A stretch of 14,820 nt of DNA, from NCBI GenBank assembly GCA_905210905.1, contig CAJLYQ010000055.1, positions 1 through 14,820 on the forward strand. The letters run 5' to 3'. The notes below the pieces were generated by a model. That model made no database searches and was not told where the DNA came from. It saw only the letters and a program-made list of their open reading frames with translations. Position 1 is the stretch's first letter; every line of letters begins with the position of its first letter. Source of the DNA: an uncultured Christensenella sp. (GTDB lineage Bacteria; Bacillota; Clostridia; Christensenellales; DTU072). Below, in pieces: positions 1-6,057 of this stretch. Position numbers and translations under genes: made by a program.

Positions 1-238
1 CGCCTGCCATACCGCTCGTGATCACCTGCTTAATATCGGCGTCGTACCCCATTCTGCGCACTTTTTTAAGGTAATCGTATTTGCTTTTGGAACTGTTGTT
101 GGTTACGAAACAAACGGTTTTTCCCGCGTCGGTAAGGATTTTCAGGGTTTCCATTGCTCCGGGGAGGGGTCTTTCGCCCATATTGAGCGTGCCGTCCATA
201 TCAAATAGATATACAGAAATGTCGTTCAGGTTTTTCAT
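1..238 (-). CDS. HAD-superfamily IIA (NagD/AraL-like) phosphatase, N-terminal part only
   Basis: The reading frame starts at the ATG at 238-236 and runs off the left edge, giving the first 79 residues. It carries HAD motif I (YLFDMDGTL, with the nucleophile and acid/base Asp pair at about residues 13 and 15) and then motif II in the FVTNNSSKS form. The NNSS(x)S wording of motif II, close behind motif I, is typical of subclass IIA phosphatases such as NagD, AraL and phosphoglycolate phosphatase-like enzymes, which hydrolyse small phosphorylated metabolites in the cytoplasm. The exact substrate cannot be read. The start lies inside the 3' end of the upstream gene (38-base overlap) and has no convincing Shine-Dalgarno sequence, so translation is probably coupled to that gene. 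The family call is solid; the cap domain and motifs III and IV lie outside the window. Confidence 0.88.
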   Translation of the reverse strand, partial: MKNLNDISVYLFDMDGTLNMGERPLPGAMETLKILTDAGKTVCFVTNNSSKSKYDYLKKVRRMGYDADIKQVITSGMAG

Positions 239-1205
239 TTTTTAATGCGTCCGTAATTCCTTCGTTATTTATTATCGCAAAAACCGGACTGTTTTCGTCC
301 GCCGCACGTCCGAGTGCGTCGAGCAGTCTTTCCGTATCGGGTTCGTTCATATCGACGAGAAAAGATATTTTTCGATAATAGCCTTTCAGTTCTTCGTCGG
401 TCGGCAAAACGCTTTCGTCAAACGCCCTGCTCTCTATGCTCTTTACTCCGACAACGGGTCTTTCCGACGGTAAAAGAATATCACGGAACGGGCGTTTTGT
501 AAAGTTTTTAAGCATTAAAATAAGAAAATACGCCGTCAAAAAAGCGTCGCCCGGAGCGTTTCCGTATTCACCCGACACCTTGTCTGTAATCAACGAACGA
601 GTCTTTTCGCCGTAAAAATAGTTCACCGCGCCGGCAACAAACCTTATTCCTTCGCTTAAAAAATCTTCTTTCGACGAACGTCCGCGCAAAACTCGCTCGG
701 CAAAACCTTTATACGTTTCCGCAACGCAATCGCCGTACGGATACGCGCCGCCGTAATAAAGTTTTATCACGCACTCTGCGTACAAAACGAACACGTTTTC
801 GTACAGTCTTTCGCAAAAAAACCTTTTATCGCTTCTTGCTTTTTCGCTTAAAAAGACGAATTCCGGCAAAGCGAAAATTCCGTCAAACGAGCACAAAAAC
901 CGATAATCGAAAAAATCGGGAATAAACGCAAATTTGCGACCTTTGGCAAGATTTTTTACTTTTGAAATTACTTCCGTTCCGCCGATCCCTATCAAAAAAC
1001 GCACCCCGTCGGGCAAGGCGTCCGGAACGCGGCTCGAAGAATAAAGCAAGGCGTTGTAGTCCGAGCCGAGCGCTCTGATCAATTCGTCGCCGTCCGTCTT
1101 TTCGCTCGCAATTACCGCCACTTTCCCGGCAGAATAATAATTATTAAAAATCGCGGCAAATTCTCCGTAATTTTCGCCGTTAAAAAACTTCGTTCCCGTA
1201 CGCAT
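201..1205 (-). CDS. Glycerol-1-phosphate dehydrogenase / iron-ADH-fold-like protein, apparently without metal ligands
   Basis: This 334-aa cytoplasmic protein has the pattern of the dehydroquinate-synthase/iron-alcohol-dehydrogenase fold. An N-terminal Rossmann-like half (strand KVAVIAS at about 28-34) is followed by a glycine-rich turn GIGGTEVISKVK (about 73-84), matching the GIGGGTxxDxxK nucleotide-binding turn. A stretch FIPDFFDYRFLCSFDG (about 94-109) sits where G1PDH/AraM proteins have a VPTxxSxDG segment. A helical C-terminal half follows. Active members bind a metal through one Asp and two His. This protein has a single His, six residues from its C-terminus, so the metal site looks lost and its activity is doubtful. 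An AAGGAGA-type ribosome binding site (1211-1216) sits 5 bases before the ATG. It overlaps the HAD-IIA gene downstream, an arrangement that resembles araM beside araL in Bacillus subtilis. Family assignment by eye is moderate; catalytic function is unknown. Confidence 0.6.
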   Translation of the reverse strand: MRTGTKFFNGENYGEFAAIFNNYYSAGKVAVIASEKTDGDELIRALGSDYNALLYSSSRVPDALPDGVRFLIGIGGTEVISKVKNLAKGRKFAFIPDFFDYRFLCSFDGIFALPEFVFLSEKARSDKRFFCERLYENVFVLYAECVIKLYYGGAYPYGDCVAETYKGFAERVLRGRSSKEDFLSEGIRFVAGAVNYFYGEKTRSLITDKVSGEYGNAPGDAFLTAYFLILMLKNFTKRPFRDILLPSERPVVGVKSIESRAFDESVLPTDEELKGYYRKISFLVDMNEPDTERLLDALGRAADENSPVFAIINNEGITDALKNEKPERHFCISI

Positions 1206-1225
1206 TTTTATCTCCTTTTCTACGA

Positions 1226-1252
1226 ATTATAACCTATATCAATCATTGTTAA
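1226..1252 (-). promoter_or_regulatory. Candidate sigma-A promoter for the G1PDH-like / HAD operon
   Basis: Read on the minus strand, TTAACA (1252-1247) precedes a perfect TATAAT (1231-1226), 20 bases before the AAGGAGA ribosome binding site of the gene ending at 201. The spacer is only 15 bases, shorter than the usual 16-18, so the -10 is convincing but the -35 is tentative. Confidence 0.5.
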
Positions 1253-1264
1253 TACGCGTTTATC

Positions 1265-1289
1265 GTCGAAAAAAGTCGATTTTTGTCGA
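1265..1289. repeat. Three GTCGA direct repeats at exact 10-base spacing (possible operator)
   Basis: GTCGA occurs at 1265-1269, 1275-1279 and 1285-1289, separated by A5 and then T5. The copies therefore lie on the same face of the helix, and each core TCGA is itself a palindrome. They sit in the 120-base divergent region between the G1PDH-like gene and the AI-2E permease gene, upstream of both. That position suits an operator, but no known regulator motif is recognised. Confidence 0.4.
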
Positions 1290-1325
1290 TGTAATATTTT
1301 TTTGCGGAGCATATATACTAACAAT

Positions 1326-2417
1326 ATGAAAAAACCGTGCGCGGAATTCGTAATAAAACTTTTGCTCGTAACGATTGCGGCTTTTTTTGTATTCAATTTC
1401 GGCGCGGTAGGCGGATTTTTAGGCAAAATTTTCAAAATTCTGCAACCCGTCATAATCGGCGTCGTGCTTGCCCTTGCGATGAGCGTACCTTTGTCTTTTT
1501 TCGAGCGAAAAGTATTCAAAAACGTAAAAAACGCTAAAATCAAAGAACTTCTTTGCCTGTCACTCACCTTTCTTATATTCGGCGGAGTTGTCGCCGTACT
1601 GTCCGTCCTTATTATTCCGCAGGGCGTGAAAAGCGTAAAAGAAATTATCGAAAGATTTTCTTCCGGCACGGTAACCGCCGCCGTAAGCGGAATAAAAGGC
1701 TTGGAATTTTTACAACCCGTTCTTGAAAAAGCGTATAAATTCGTCGTCTCAAAAATCACCGATTACGTTCCGCAAATCATAAATCTGATGCAAACGCTTT
1801 TTACCGGAATATACAACGTATTGTTCGGAACTGTCGTTGCCGTAATGCTGATTACCGGCAGAAAAGAAGTTAAATCCCGTCTGAAAAACGCAATCGGTTT
1901 ACTCTTCAAAGACAAAAACTTAAAAGTGCGTTCTTTCCTTACCGGTGCGTCGGAAAAGTTCTCAAAATATCTCGGCGGTCAACTCACCGAAGCGTGTATT
2001 CTCGGGTTCGCGTGTTATATGACGATGCTTATTCTTAAAGTGCCTTATGCCGCTTTGATATCCCTAATCGTAGGTTTTATGAACCTAATTCCCATATTAG
2101 GCGCATATATTGCCGGTACGATAGGTACGGTGATCGTCTTTGCCGCTTCCCCTGACAAGGCGCTCGTATTTTTGATAGCGGTGATTATCCTGCAGCAAAT
2201 AGAAGGCTTTACGACATATCCCGTTATCGTAGGAAAATACGTCGGATTAAGCGGATTTTGGATAACGGTATCAATTATACTTTGGGGCGGAATATTCGGA
2301 TTTTGGGGAATGTTTCTCGGTGTGCCGAGTACGGCTTTTTTATTTGATTTGTTCGATAATTACTCTAAGAAAAAGAATTCGGAAAATGCCTTCGTTAAGT
2401 CTTTACGAGAACAATAG
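1326..2417 (+). CDS. AI-2E transporter family (PerM/YdbI/TqsA-like) membrane permease
   Basis: This 363-aa integral membrane protein has about eight hydrophobic segments, roughly at residues 8-27, 36-54, 76-97, 158-177, 222-238, 240-262, 278-291 and 312-340. The long soluble stretch between the third and fourth segments is characteristic of the AI-2E/UPF0118 family. The family signature N-L-I-P-I-L-G lies at about 253-259, and the C-terminal GGIFGFWGMFLGVPSTA (about 321-337) is equally typical. Members export varied small molecules or ions, and some are Na+(Li+)/H+ antiporters, so the substrate cannot be inferred. I chose ATG 1326; a GCGGAG at 1304-1309 is a somewhat distant ribosome binding site. 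A TTG eight codons upstream (1302) is possible but lacks a site of its own. The gene is monocistronic, divergent from the gene on its left, and its last 15 bases overlap the convergent acyltransferase gene. Confidence 0.9.
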   Translation: MKKPCAEFVIKLLLVTIAAFFVFNFGAVGGFLGKIFKILQPVIIGVVLALAMSVPLSFFERKVFKNVKNAKIKELLCLSLTFLIFGGVVAVLSVLIIPQGVKSVKEIIERFSSGTVTAAVSGIKGLEFLQPVLEKAYKFVVSKITDYVPQIINLMQTLFTGIYNVLFGTVVAVMLITGRKEVKSRLKNAIGLLFKDKNLKVRSFLTGASEKFSKYLGGQLTEACILGFACYMTMLILKVPYAALISLIVGFMNLIPILGAYIAGTIGTVIVFAASPDKALVFLIAVIILQQIEGFTTYPVIVGKYVGLSGFWITVSIILWGGIFGFWGMFLGVPSTAFLFDLFDNYSKKKNSENAFVKSLREQ

Positions 2418-3281
2418 CGTCGTCCCTAAAAACGCAAGCGAGAGCAAAACGCCCATAACCAAAGCAACCACCTGTCCGAGCAGATAAACGGCAAGCGAGT
2501 GTCTGCCCGCCGCGGAAAAAACGTTGTGCCAGCACCCGTCAAGCAAAGGGAAAAGCGTTTTCTTTTTGCTGTATAGAATTTTCGATATGCCCGCTCCGAA
2601 AAAGAAAAAGGATATAAACGGGAAAATCGGGAAGTAATCCGCAGTCCACCACTCGTTGGTAAAGAATAAAATTCCGAAGATTTTTCCGTCGAGTTCGCTT
2701 ATTGCGTAGTTCTTTTCCACGTCGTAAAATCTCGGATTGTACTTAATATTAACATATAGCGTAACCGCGCAAATAACGAACATTATCGTTGCGTTTACCG
2801 CTACTTTTATTATCTCGTTTATCGGTTTTTTCGATATTTTTTCGATTGTAAAAAATGCGCCGCGGATTATAAAATCCACTAAAGAATAGATTAAAATTAT
2901 CGCCGCCAGGCAGTGCAAAACGCCGAACAAAACGAACGTTCCTTGTCCGCCGAGCGCTTCGGCGATGAAAGTAATTACGCTTATGCACAGCGCTACGCAC
3001 CATAATTTTACGCCGCGAAGAAAGTTGTTTTTCGACATCGAAGTACAGATTCCCGAAACGCAGAAAAACAGGAATAAAAACGCAGGGCGCCAAAAAAAGC
3101 GCACGTCGCCGATAAAGTAAGAAACGGAAATTTCGTTTATTTTTTCAAGAAGCGGCACTCCGCAGTTTTCCCAAGCCGAAAAAATTCGGGCATAATCGAA
3201 AAAAGCGTGGTCGAACACGACGAGGATTATTGCCAGTCCTCGCCAAAAATCCAATTCCCACACTCTTTTTTTCTTAGCCAT
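2403..3281 (-). CDS. DUF1624 / HGSNAT-like membrane acyltransferase
   Basis: This 292-aa polytopic membrane protein opens with RVWELDFWRGLAIILVVFDH (residues 6-25), the R-x-x-E-L-D-x-x-R-G-L-A-I/H pattern of the DUF1624 / heparan-alpha-glucosaminide N-acetyltransferase catalytic family. A segment FLFFCVSGICTSMSKNN (about 69-85) and FGVLHCLA (about 119-126, with His123) are further family landmarks. Relatives move an acyl group from a cytoplasmic acyl-CoA across the membrane onto an amino sugar or other outward-facing acceptor; the acceptor here is unknown. The ATG overlaps the stop of the upstream gene as TAATG and lacks a strong ribosome binding site, so the two are probably translationally coupled. 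The C-terminus ends in a hydrophobic helix. Its 3' end overlaps the AI-2E gene tail to tail by 15 bases. The family call is good; the substrate is open. Confidence 0.82.
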   Translation of the reverse strand: MAKKKRVWELDFWRGLAIILVVFDHAFFDYARIFSAWENCGVPLLEKINEISVSYFIGDVRFFWRPAFLFLFFCVSGICTSMSKNNFLRGVKLWCVALCISVITFIAEALGGQGTFVLFGVLHCLAAIILIYSLVDFIIRGAFFTIEKISKKPINEIIKVAVNATIMFVICAVTLYVNIKYNPRFYDVEKNYAISELDGKIFGILFFTNEWWTADYFPIFPFISFFFFGAGISKILYSKKKTLFPLLDGCWHNVFSAAGRHSLAVYLLGQVVALVMGVLLSLAFLGTTLLFS

Positions 3282-4018
3282 TATTTGTATTCGACACCGA
3301 TATAAACGGTCTTATCCCCCGTCATTTGGAAAAGTTCGAACCTGTCCTTGTACTCGTGCACGAGTATACTGGGGTTAAGTTTGGAAAAATACACTTCGGG
3401 AATTTCCTTTTTCGGCGTGCTTTCCATTTTCGGTTTTGCCTTAACTTCTTTCTTTACCGGCACCCAGTCGAAAAGAAGTTCTCCGGCTTTTCGCCGTTCC
3501 GCTTCCGACTCGTCCTCTTCGTCCAAGTCCACGAGATACTCCGGCTCTTCGATTTTTTCTTCCTTTTCGCGCGGTTTTTCCTGTTCTTTTTCGTCAAAAA
3601 CGGGATAATCGCCCTCAGGCGGACTGAAACGACGTTCTTCCTTTTCTTTTTTAAGGCGTTCGGCTTGTTCTTCTTCGGCGAATTTTTCTTCCGCCCACTC
3701 GTCGTTTAATCTGTCTCTTCTGCGATTAACCGCGCTTTTTACCGGCAAAACGAACACGTTTCTTACCGATATGATAATCGCGCAGACGACGCAAGCCACG
3801 CCGCCCGACAGATAAATTACGCTATAAACGTCGAACACGAACGGGTTAAAATCCGCTCCGTAATAAAGAATAACCCCAAGCAGCGCATAAAGAGCGGGCA
3901 ACCACAGTCCGAAAGTTACCAAAACTTTGAGCAGCAAGCGGATTAAGCCTTTGATTATCGCGGCAAAACCGCCCGCTATCGCTCCTATTATGTCGCCGAA
4001 GGAGTTCTTCTTTTTCAT
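3281..4018 (-). CDS. Membrane-anchored protein of unknown function with long charged linker and small C-terminal domain
   Basis: I do not recognise this 245-aa protein. An N-terminal basic and amphipathic stretch (1-27) leads into two transmembrane helices at about 29-53 and 60-90. Residues 95-200 follow, almost entirely Glu, Lys, Arg and Asp with some Pro; this part is partly coiled-coil-like and probably disordered. The last 40 residues (about 205-245) are of normal composition and look beta-rich (VYFSKL, ILVHEY, FELFQM, VYIGVEYK), suggesting a small folded domain held away from the membrane by the linker. AAGGA at 4030-4025 serves the ATG. The gene follows serS with a 59-base gap and is joined to the acyltransferase by a TAATG junction, so it may be a partner or regulator of that enzyme (inference). 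Confidence 0.75.
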   Translation of the reverse strand: MKKKNSFGDIIGAIAGGFAAIIKGLIRLLLKVLVTFGLWLPALYALLGVILYYGADFNPFVFDVYSVIYLSGGVACVVCAIIISVRNVFVLPVKSAVNRRRDRLNDEWAEEKFAEEEQAERLKKEKEERRFSPPEGDYPVFDEKEQEKPREKEEKIEEPEYLVDLDEEDESEAERRKAGELLFDWVPVKKEVKAKPKMESTPKKEIPEVYFSKLNPSILVHEYKDRFELFQMTGDKTVYIGVEYK

Positions 4019-4077
4019 TCAATGTTCCTTTTTATTGATTGTTAATCGTAAAAACGAACGCAACTTCGATTGTTTTT

Positions 4078-5340
4078 TTATTTCAGAATATCGAGTCCGA
4101 CGTACTTTCTCAGCACTTCGGGTACGGTAACCGTGCCGTCTTCGTTCTGATAGTTTTCGAGTATCGCCGCTACCGTTCTGCCGACCGCAAGTCCGCTGCC
4201 GTTAAGCGTATGAACGAGTTTTACTTTGCCGTCGTTGTCTCTGAACTTGATGTTCGCTCTGCGTGCCTGGAAGTCGATATAGTTACTGCACGAAGAGATT
4301 TCCACGAACCTGCCGTAAGACGGCATCCAAACTTCGATATCGTACGTTTTGCAAGAACCGAAACCTACGTCGCCCGTCGACAGGCAAACCACTCTGTACG
4401 GAATTTTAAGTCCTTGCAGAATACTTTCCGCTTCGTGCGTAAGGTCTTCGAGTTCGTCAAAACTCGTTTCCGGACGGGTGAACTTAACGAGTTCTACTTT
4501 GTTGAACTGGTGTTGACGGATAAGTCCTCTGGTATCTCTCCCCGCACTGCCGGCTTCGCCTCTGAAACAAGCCGTGTAAGCGCAGTACTTGATCGGCAAA
4601 TCTTTCGCCGCGAGTATCTCGTTGCGGTGAAGGTTGGTTACGGGAACTTCCGCAGTCGGCACAAGATAGAAATCGCTGTTTTTTACCGCGTACATATCTT
4701 CTTCGAACTTAGGAAGTTGACCGGTGCCGAGCATCGAGTCCTTGTTAACCATAAACGGGGGAAGAACTTCTTCGTAGCCGTTTGCCGTGTGGGTGTCGAG
4801 CATATAGTTGATGACCGCTCTTTCCAGTCTTGCGCCGAGTCCGTGATAAACGGTAAAACGGGTACCCGTTATTTTCGCCGCCTGTTGGGGGTTAAGCCAG
4901 CCGTACTTTTCGCCGATGTCCCAGTGCGCCTGAGGCGTAAAGGAAAACTCGGTCGGCTGAAGATATCTTCTTACTTCCACGTTATAACTGTCGTCCGGTC
5001 CTACGGGAAGACTGTCGTCTACGAGGTTGGGTATAACGTACATTATCTCGGTCAGGCGCGCTTCGACTTCGGCAAGACGCGCGTCGAGTTTTTTAATCTC
5101 TTCGCCCTTTTCTTTCATAGCGGCAATCAAATCGTCGCAAGGCTGTTTGTTCTTTTTCATAGCGGCTATGTCCGCACTGGCCTTGTTCTTTTCCGCTTTG
5201 AGCGTTTCCGTCTTCTTTATCGTCGCGCGACGTTCGGCGGCGAGTTCGGTAAGTTCGGTCAAATCGAGTTTACTGTTTCTTTTGGCAAGTTTGTCTTTAA
5301 CCAAATCGATGTTATCGCATACAAATCTTAAATCCAGCAT
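4078..5340 (-). CDS. serS: Seryl-tRNA synthetase
   Basis: SerRS (420 aa, usual length) activates serine with ATP and charges tRNA-Ser, and also tRNA-Sec where present, in the cytoplasm. The N-terminal antiparallel coiled-coil arm that grips the tRNA long variable arm occupies about residues 30-105. The class II core follows: a motif 1 region at about 172-195, the TAE serine pocket at about 229-231, motif 2 FRGEAGSAGRDTRGLIRQHQ (about 259-278), the SSCSNxxDFQARR segment (about 349-361) and motif 3 GLAVGRTVAAILENYQ (about 383-398). All key residues appear intact. The ATG has AGAGGT (5350-5345) upstream. No T-box leader is visible in the 152-base intergenic region. It is first in a probable operon with the two membrane-protein genes downstream. 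Confidence 0.98.
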   Translation of the reverse strand: MLDLRFVCDNIDLVKDKLAKRNSKLDLTELTELAAERRATIKKTETLKAEKNKASADIAAMKKNKQPCDDLIAAMKEKGEEIKKLDARLAEVEARLTEIMYVIPNLVDDSLPVGPDDSYNVEVRRYLQPTEFSFTPQAHWDIGEKYGWLNPQQAAKITGTRFTVYHGLGARLERAVINYMLDTHTANGYEEVLPPFMVNKDSMLGTGQLPKFEEDMYAVKNSDFYLVPTAEVPVTNLHRNEILAAKDLPIKYCAYTACFRGEAGSAGRDTRGLIRQHQFNKVELVKFTRPETSFDELEDLTHEAESILQGLKIPYRVVCLSTGDVGFGSCKTYDIEVWMPSYGRFVEISSCSNYIDFQARRANIKFRDNDGKVKLVHTLNGSGLAVGRTVAAILENYQNEDGTVTVPEVLRKYVGLDILK

Positions 5341-5388
5341 TTTTACCTCTGAAAAAATTTATTTCATTCGTTATTAGAATTATTAAAT

Positions 5389-5417
5389 ATTTTACTACAT
5401 AATCAAGGATAATGCAA
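5389..5417 (-). promoter_or_regulatory. Candidate sigma-A promoter for serS
   Basis: On the minus strand, TTGCAT (5417-5412) is followed after exactly 17 bases by TAAAAT (5394-5389), about 48 bases upstream of the serS ATG. Both hexamers match consensus at four or five positions and the setting is AT-rich. The predicted leader is about 40 bases, too short for a T-box. Confidence 0.6.
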
Positions 5418-5492
5418 TAATTTAATTCCGCCTTACAAAAAATAATCACTTTTTTCGAATTTTCGACATATTATGACAAAAACGGAGACGCT

Positions 5493-5897
5493 ATGCCCAA
5501 CAATCTCGAACGACTCGCGCGCGAATACCGCACCGCTCTCGAAAACTCCGACGACGGAGCCGCCACGATAGAACAAATCGTAATCCTGGAAGAAAACCAA
5601 CTCGACTACCTCGTAGGTATGCTTCCGCGCTCGTCCTGTCAGCAACGCAGAACGCTTAACTACATAAAAAACGTAATCTACCGCTCGCTCGCAAAACTTA
5701 ACGCCTTAATACAAAACACGTCCTATATTCCGTCGTTCCGAAACGTAAACGTGCCGTGTCAGTCGCTTAAAAGTGCTTTTACGAGTACCCAAATTAGTAT
5801 TTTCGTGTTGCTCGACCGTTTACCTTTACCTTATTCGGACATAGCGGAAATCCTGTCTTACGAGAACAGAAAACTTGGCTTGATTTCCGTTTTGTAG
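5493..5897 (+). CDS. Small protein of unknown function (134 aa)
   Basis: The family is not recognised. The ATG at 5493 has CGGAG at 5483-5487, 5 bases upstream, which supports real translation. The protein is soluble-looking and mainly helical: an N-terminal helix (MPNNLERLAREYRTALE), an acidic turn, a helical hairpin around residues 25-75 rich in Gln, Arg and Asn with two Cys (about 49 and 90), then a segment ending LLDRLPLPYSDIAEILSYEN. That last part faintly resembles the LPxxYxDIAEIL helix-turn-helix wording of sigma-factor region 4 proteins, but the match is too weak to name. The first two thirds use many C-ending codons and the last third is more AT-rich, a visible shift within the gene. 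It is divergent from serS and monocistronic; a weak T-rich hairpin overlaps the stop codon. Confidence 0.6.
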   Translation: MPNNLERLAREYRTALENSDDGAATIEQIVILEENQLDYLVGMLPRSSCQQRRTLNYIKNVIYRSLAKLNALIQNTSYIPSFRNVNVPCQSLKSAFTSTQISIFVLLDRLPLPYSDIAEILSYENRKLGLISVL

Positions 5898-5906
5898 CGG
5901 TTTTTT
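5884..5906 (+). terminator. Weak intrinsic terminator candidate overlapping the stop of the 134-aa gene
   Basis: CCGTT-TTGT-AGCGG forms a 5-bp stem with one G-T pair and a 4-base loop spanning the TAG stop, directly followed by TTTTTT at 5901-5906. The stem is short, so its strength is doubtful. Confidence 0.35.
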
Positions 5907-5929
5907 CGTCGGATTTTACCGACGGAAAA
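5902..5929. repeat. Inverted repeat TTTTTCGTCGG / CCGACGGAAAA
   Basis: An 11-bp stem (one T-G wobble) around the loop ATTTTA (5913-5918). There is no T tract on either strand after the stem, so it is not a canonical terminator. It covers the proposed -35 of the plus-strand promoter at 5915-5943 and could act as an operator or a transcript hairpin. Confidence 0.5.
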
Positions 5930-5943
5930 CGTCGTGCTATATA
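5915..5943 (+). promoter_or_regulatory. Extended -10 promoter candidate pointing toward the antisense of rlmA
   Basis: TTTACC (5915-5920, four of six consensus bases) is followed after exactly 17 bases by TATATA (5938-5943), with TG at 5935-5936 forming an extended -10 (TGCTATATA). A start near 5950 would transcribe the structured intergenic region and then antisense RNA of rlmA. No plus-strand gene follows, so the product would be an RNA, or the match may be chance. Confidence 0.35.
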
Positions 5944-5958
5944 TAACGTTGATTCGAT

Positions 5959-6057
5959 TTACCGATAACGGGTATCGTCGGTGCCTGTCCGATAAAAGAA
6001 AACCGCACTAAAGGCATAATCCTTTGCGCGGCAGGGTTCGGTTTGTTCGCTCTTCAT
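5959..6057 (-). CDS. Possible 32-aa peptide overlapping the terminator
   Basis: ATG 6057 is preceded by AAGGA (6070-6066) with an 8-base gap. The frame reads MKSEQTEPCRAKDYAF... and stops with TAA at 5961-5959. A seven-codon frame (ATG 6074 to TGA 6054) ends on the same ATGA. The peptide is hydrophilic with a short aromatic patch (AVFFYR) that is encoded by the right arm and T tract of the terminator. It lies 44 bases past the rlmA stop. It may be a true small protein, a leader-like peptide or an accident of a conserved RNA structure; the ribosome binding site is the only positive evidence. Confidence 0.3.
   Translation of the reverse strand: MKSEQTEPCRAKDYAFSAVFFYRTGTDDTRYR
5994..6031 (-). 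terminator. Strong rho-independent terminator ending the gyrB-gyrA-dgk-GH31-rlmA direction
   Basis: On the minus strand, CCGCGC-AAAGG pairs with CCTTT-(A)-GTGCGG: 11 base pairs with one bulged A and one G-T, loop ATTATG. It is followed at once by TTTTCTTTT (6002-5994). It lies about 70 bases after the rlmA stop. Confidence 0.85.

Noticed and set aside
1312..1317. TATATA as -10 of the AI-2E gene
   Set aside because: No -35 lies at a usable distance (TTGTCG at 1283 is 23 bases away), and the site would almost abut the start codon.
4019..4077. Terminator between serS and the membrane-protein gene
   Set aside because: Only a 4-bp CGAA/TTCG stem before TTTTT can be drawn, too weak to call, and the gap is operon-like.
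4039..5331. 430-codon open frame on the plus strand across serS
   Set aside because: It is the exact antisense of a complete, motif-perfect serS; long antisense frames arise here from codon bias, and the translation is low-complexity Val/Arg/Phe-rich with no family features.
5341..5492. T-box leader for serS
   Set aside because: The region is short, the predicted promoter leaves only about 40 leader bases, and no AGGGTGGNACCGCG-type T-box core is present on the minus strand.
5433..5645. 70-codon minus-strand frame opposite the 134-aa gene
   Set aside because: No supporting ribosome binding site found; the plus-strand frame has a better start and length.
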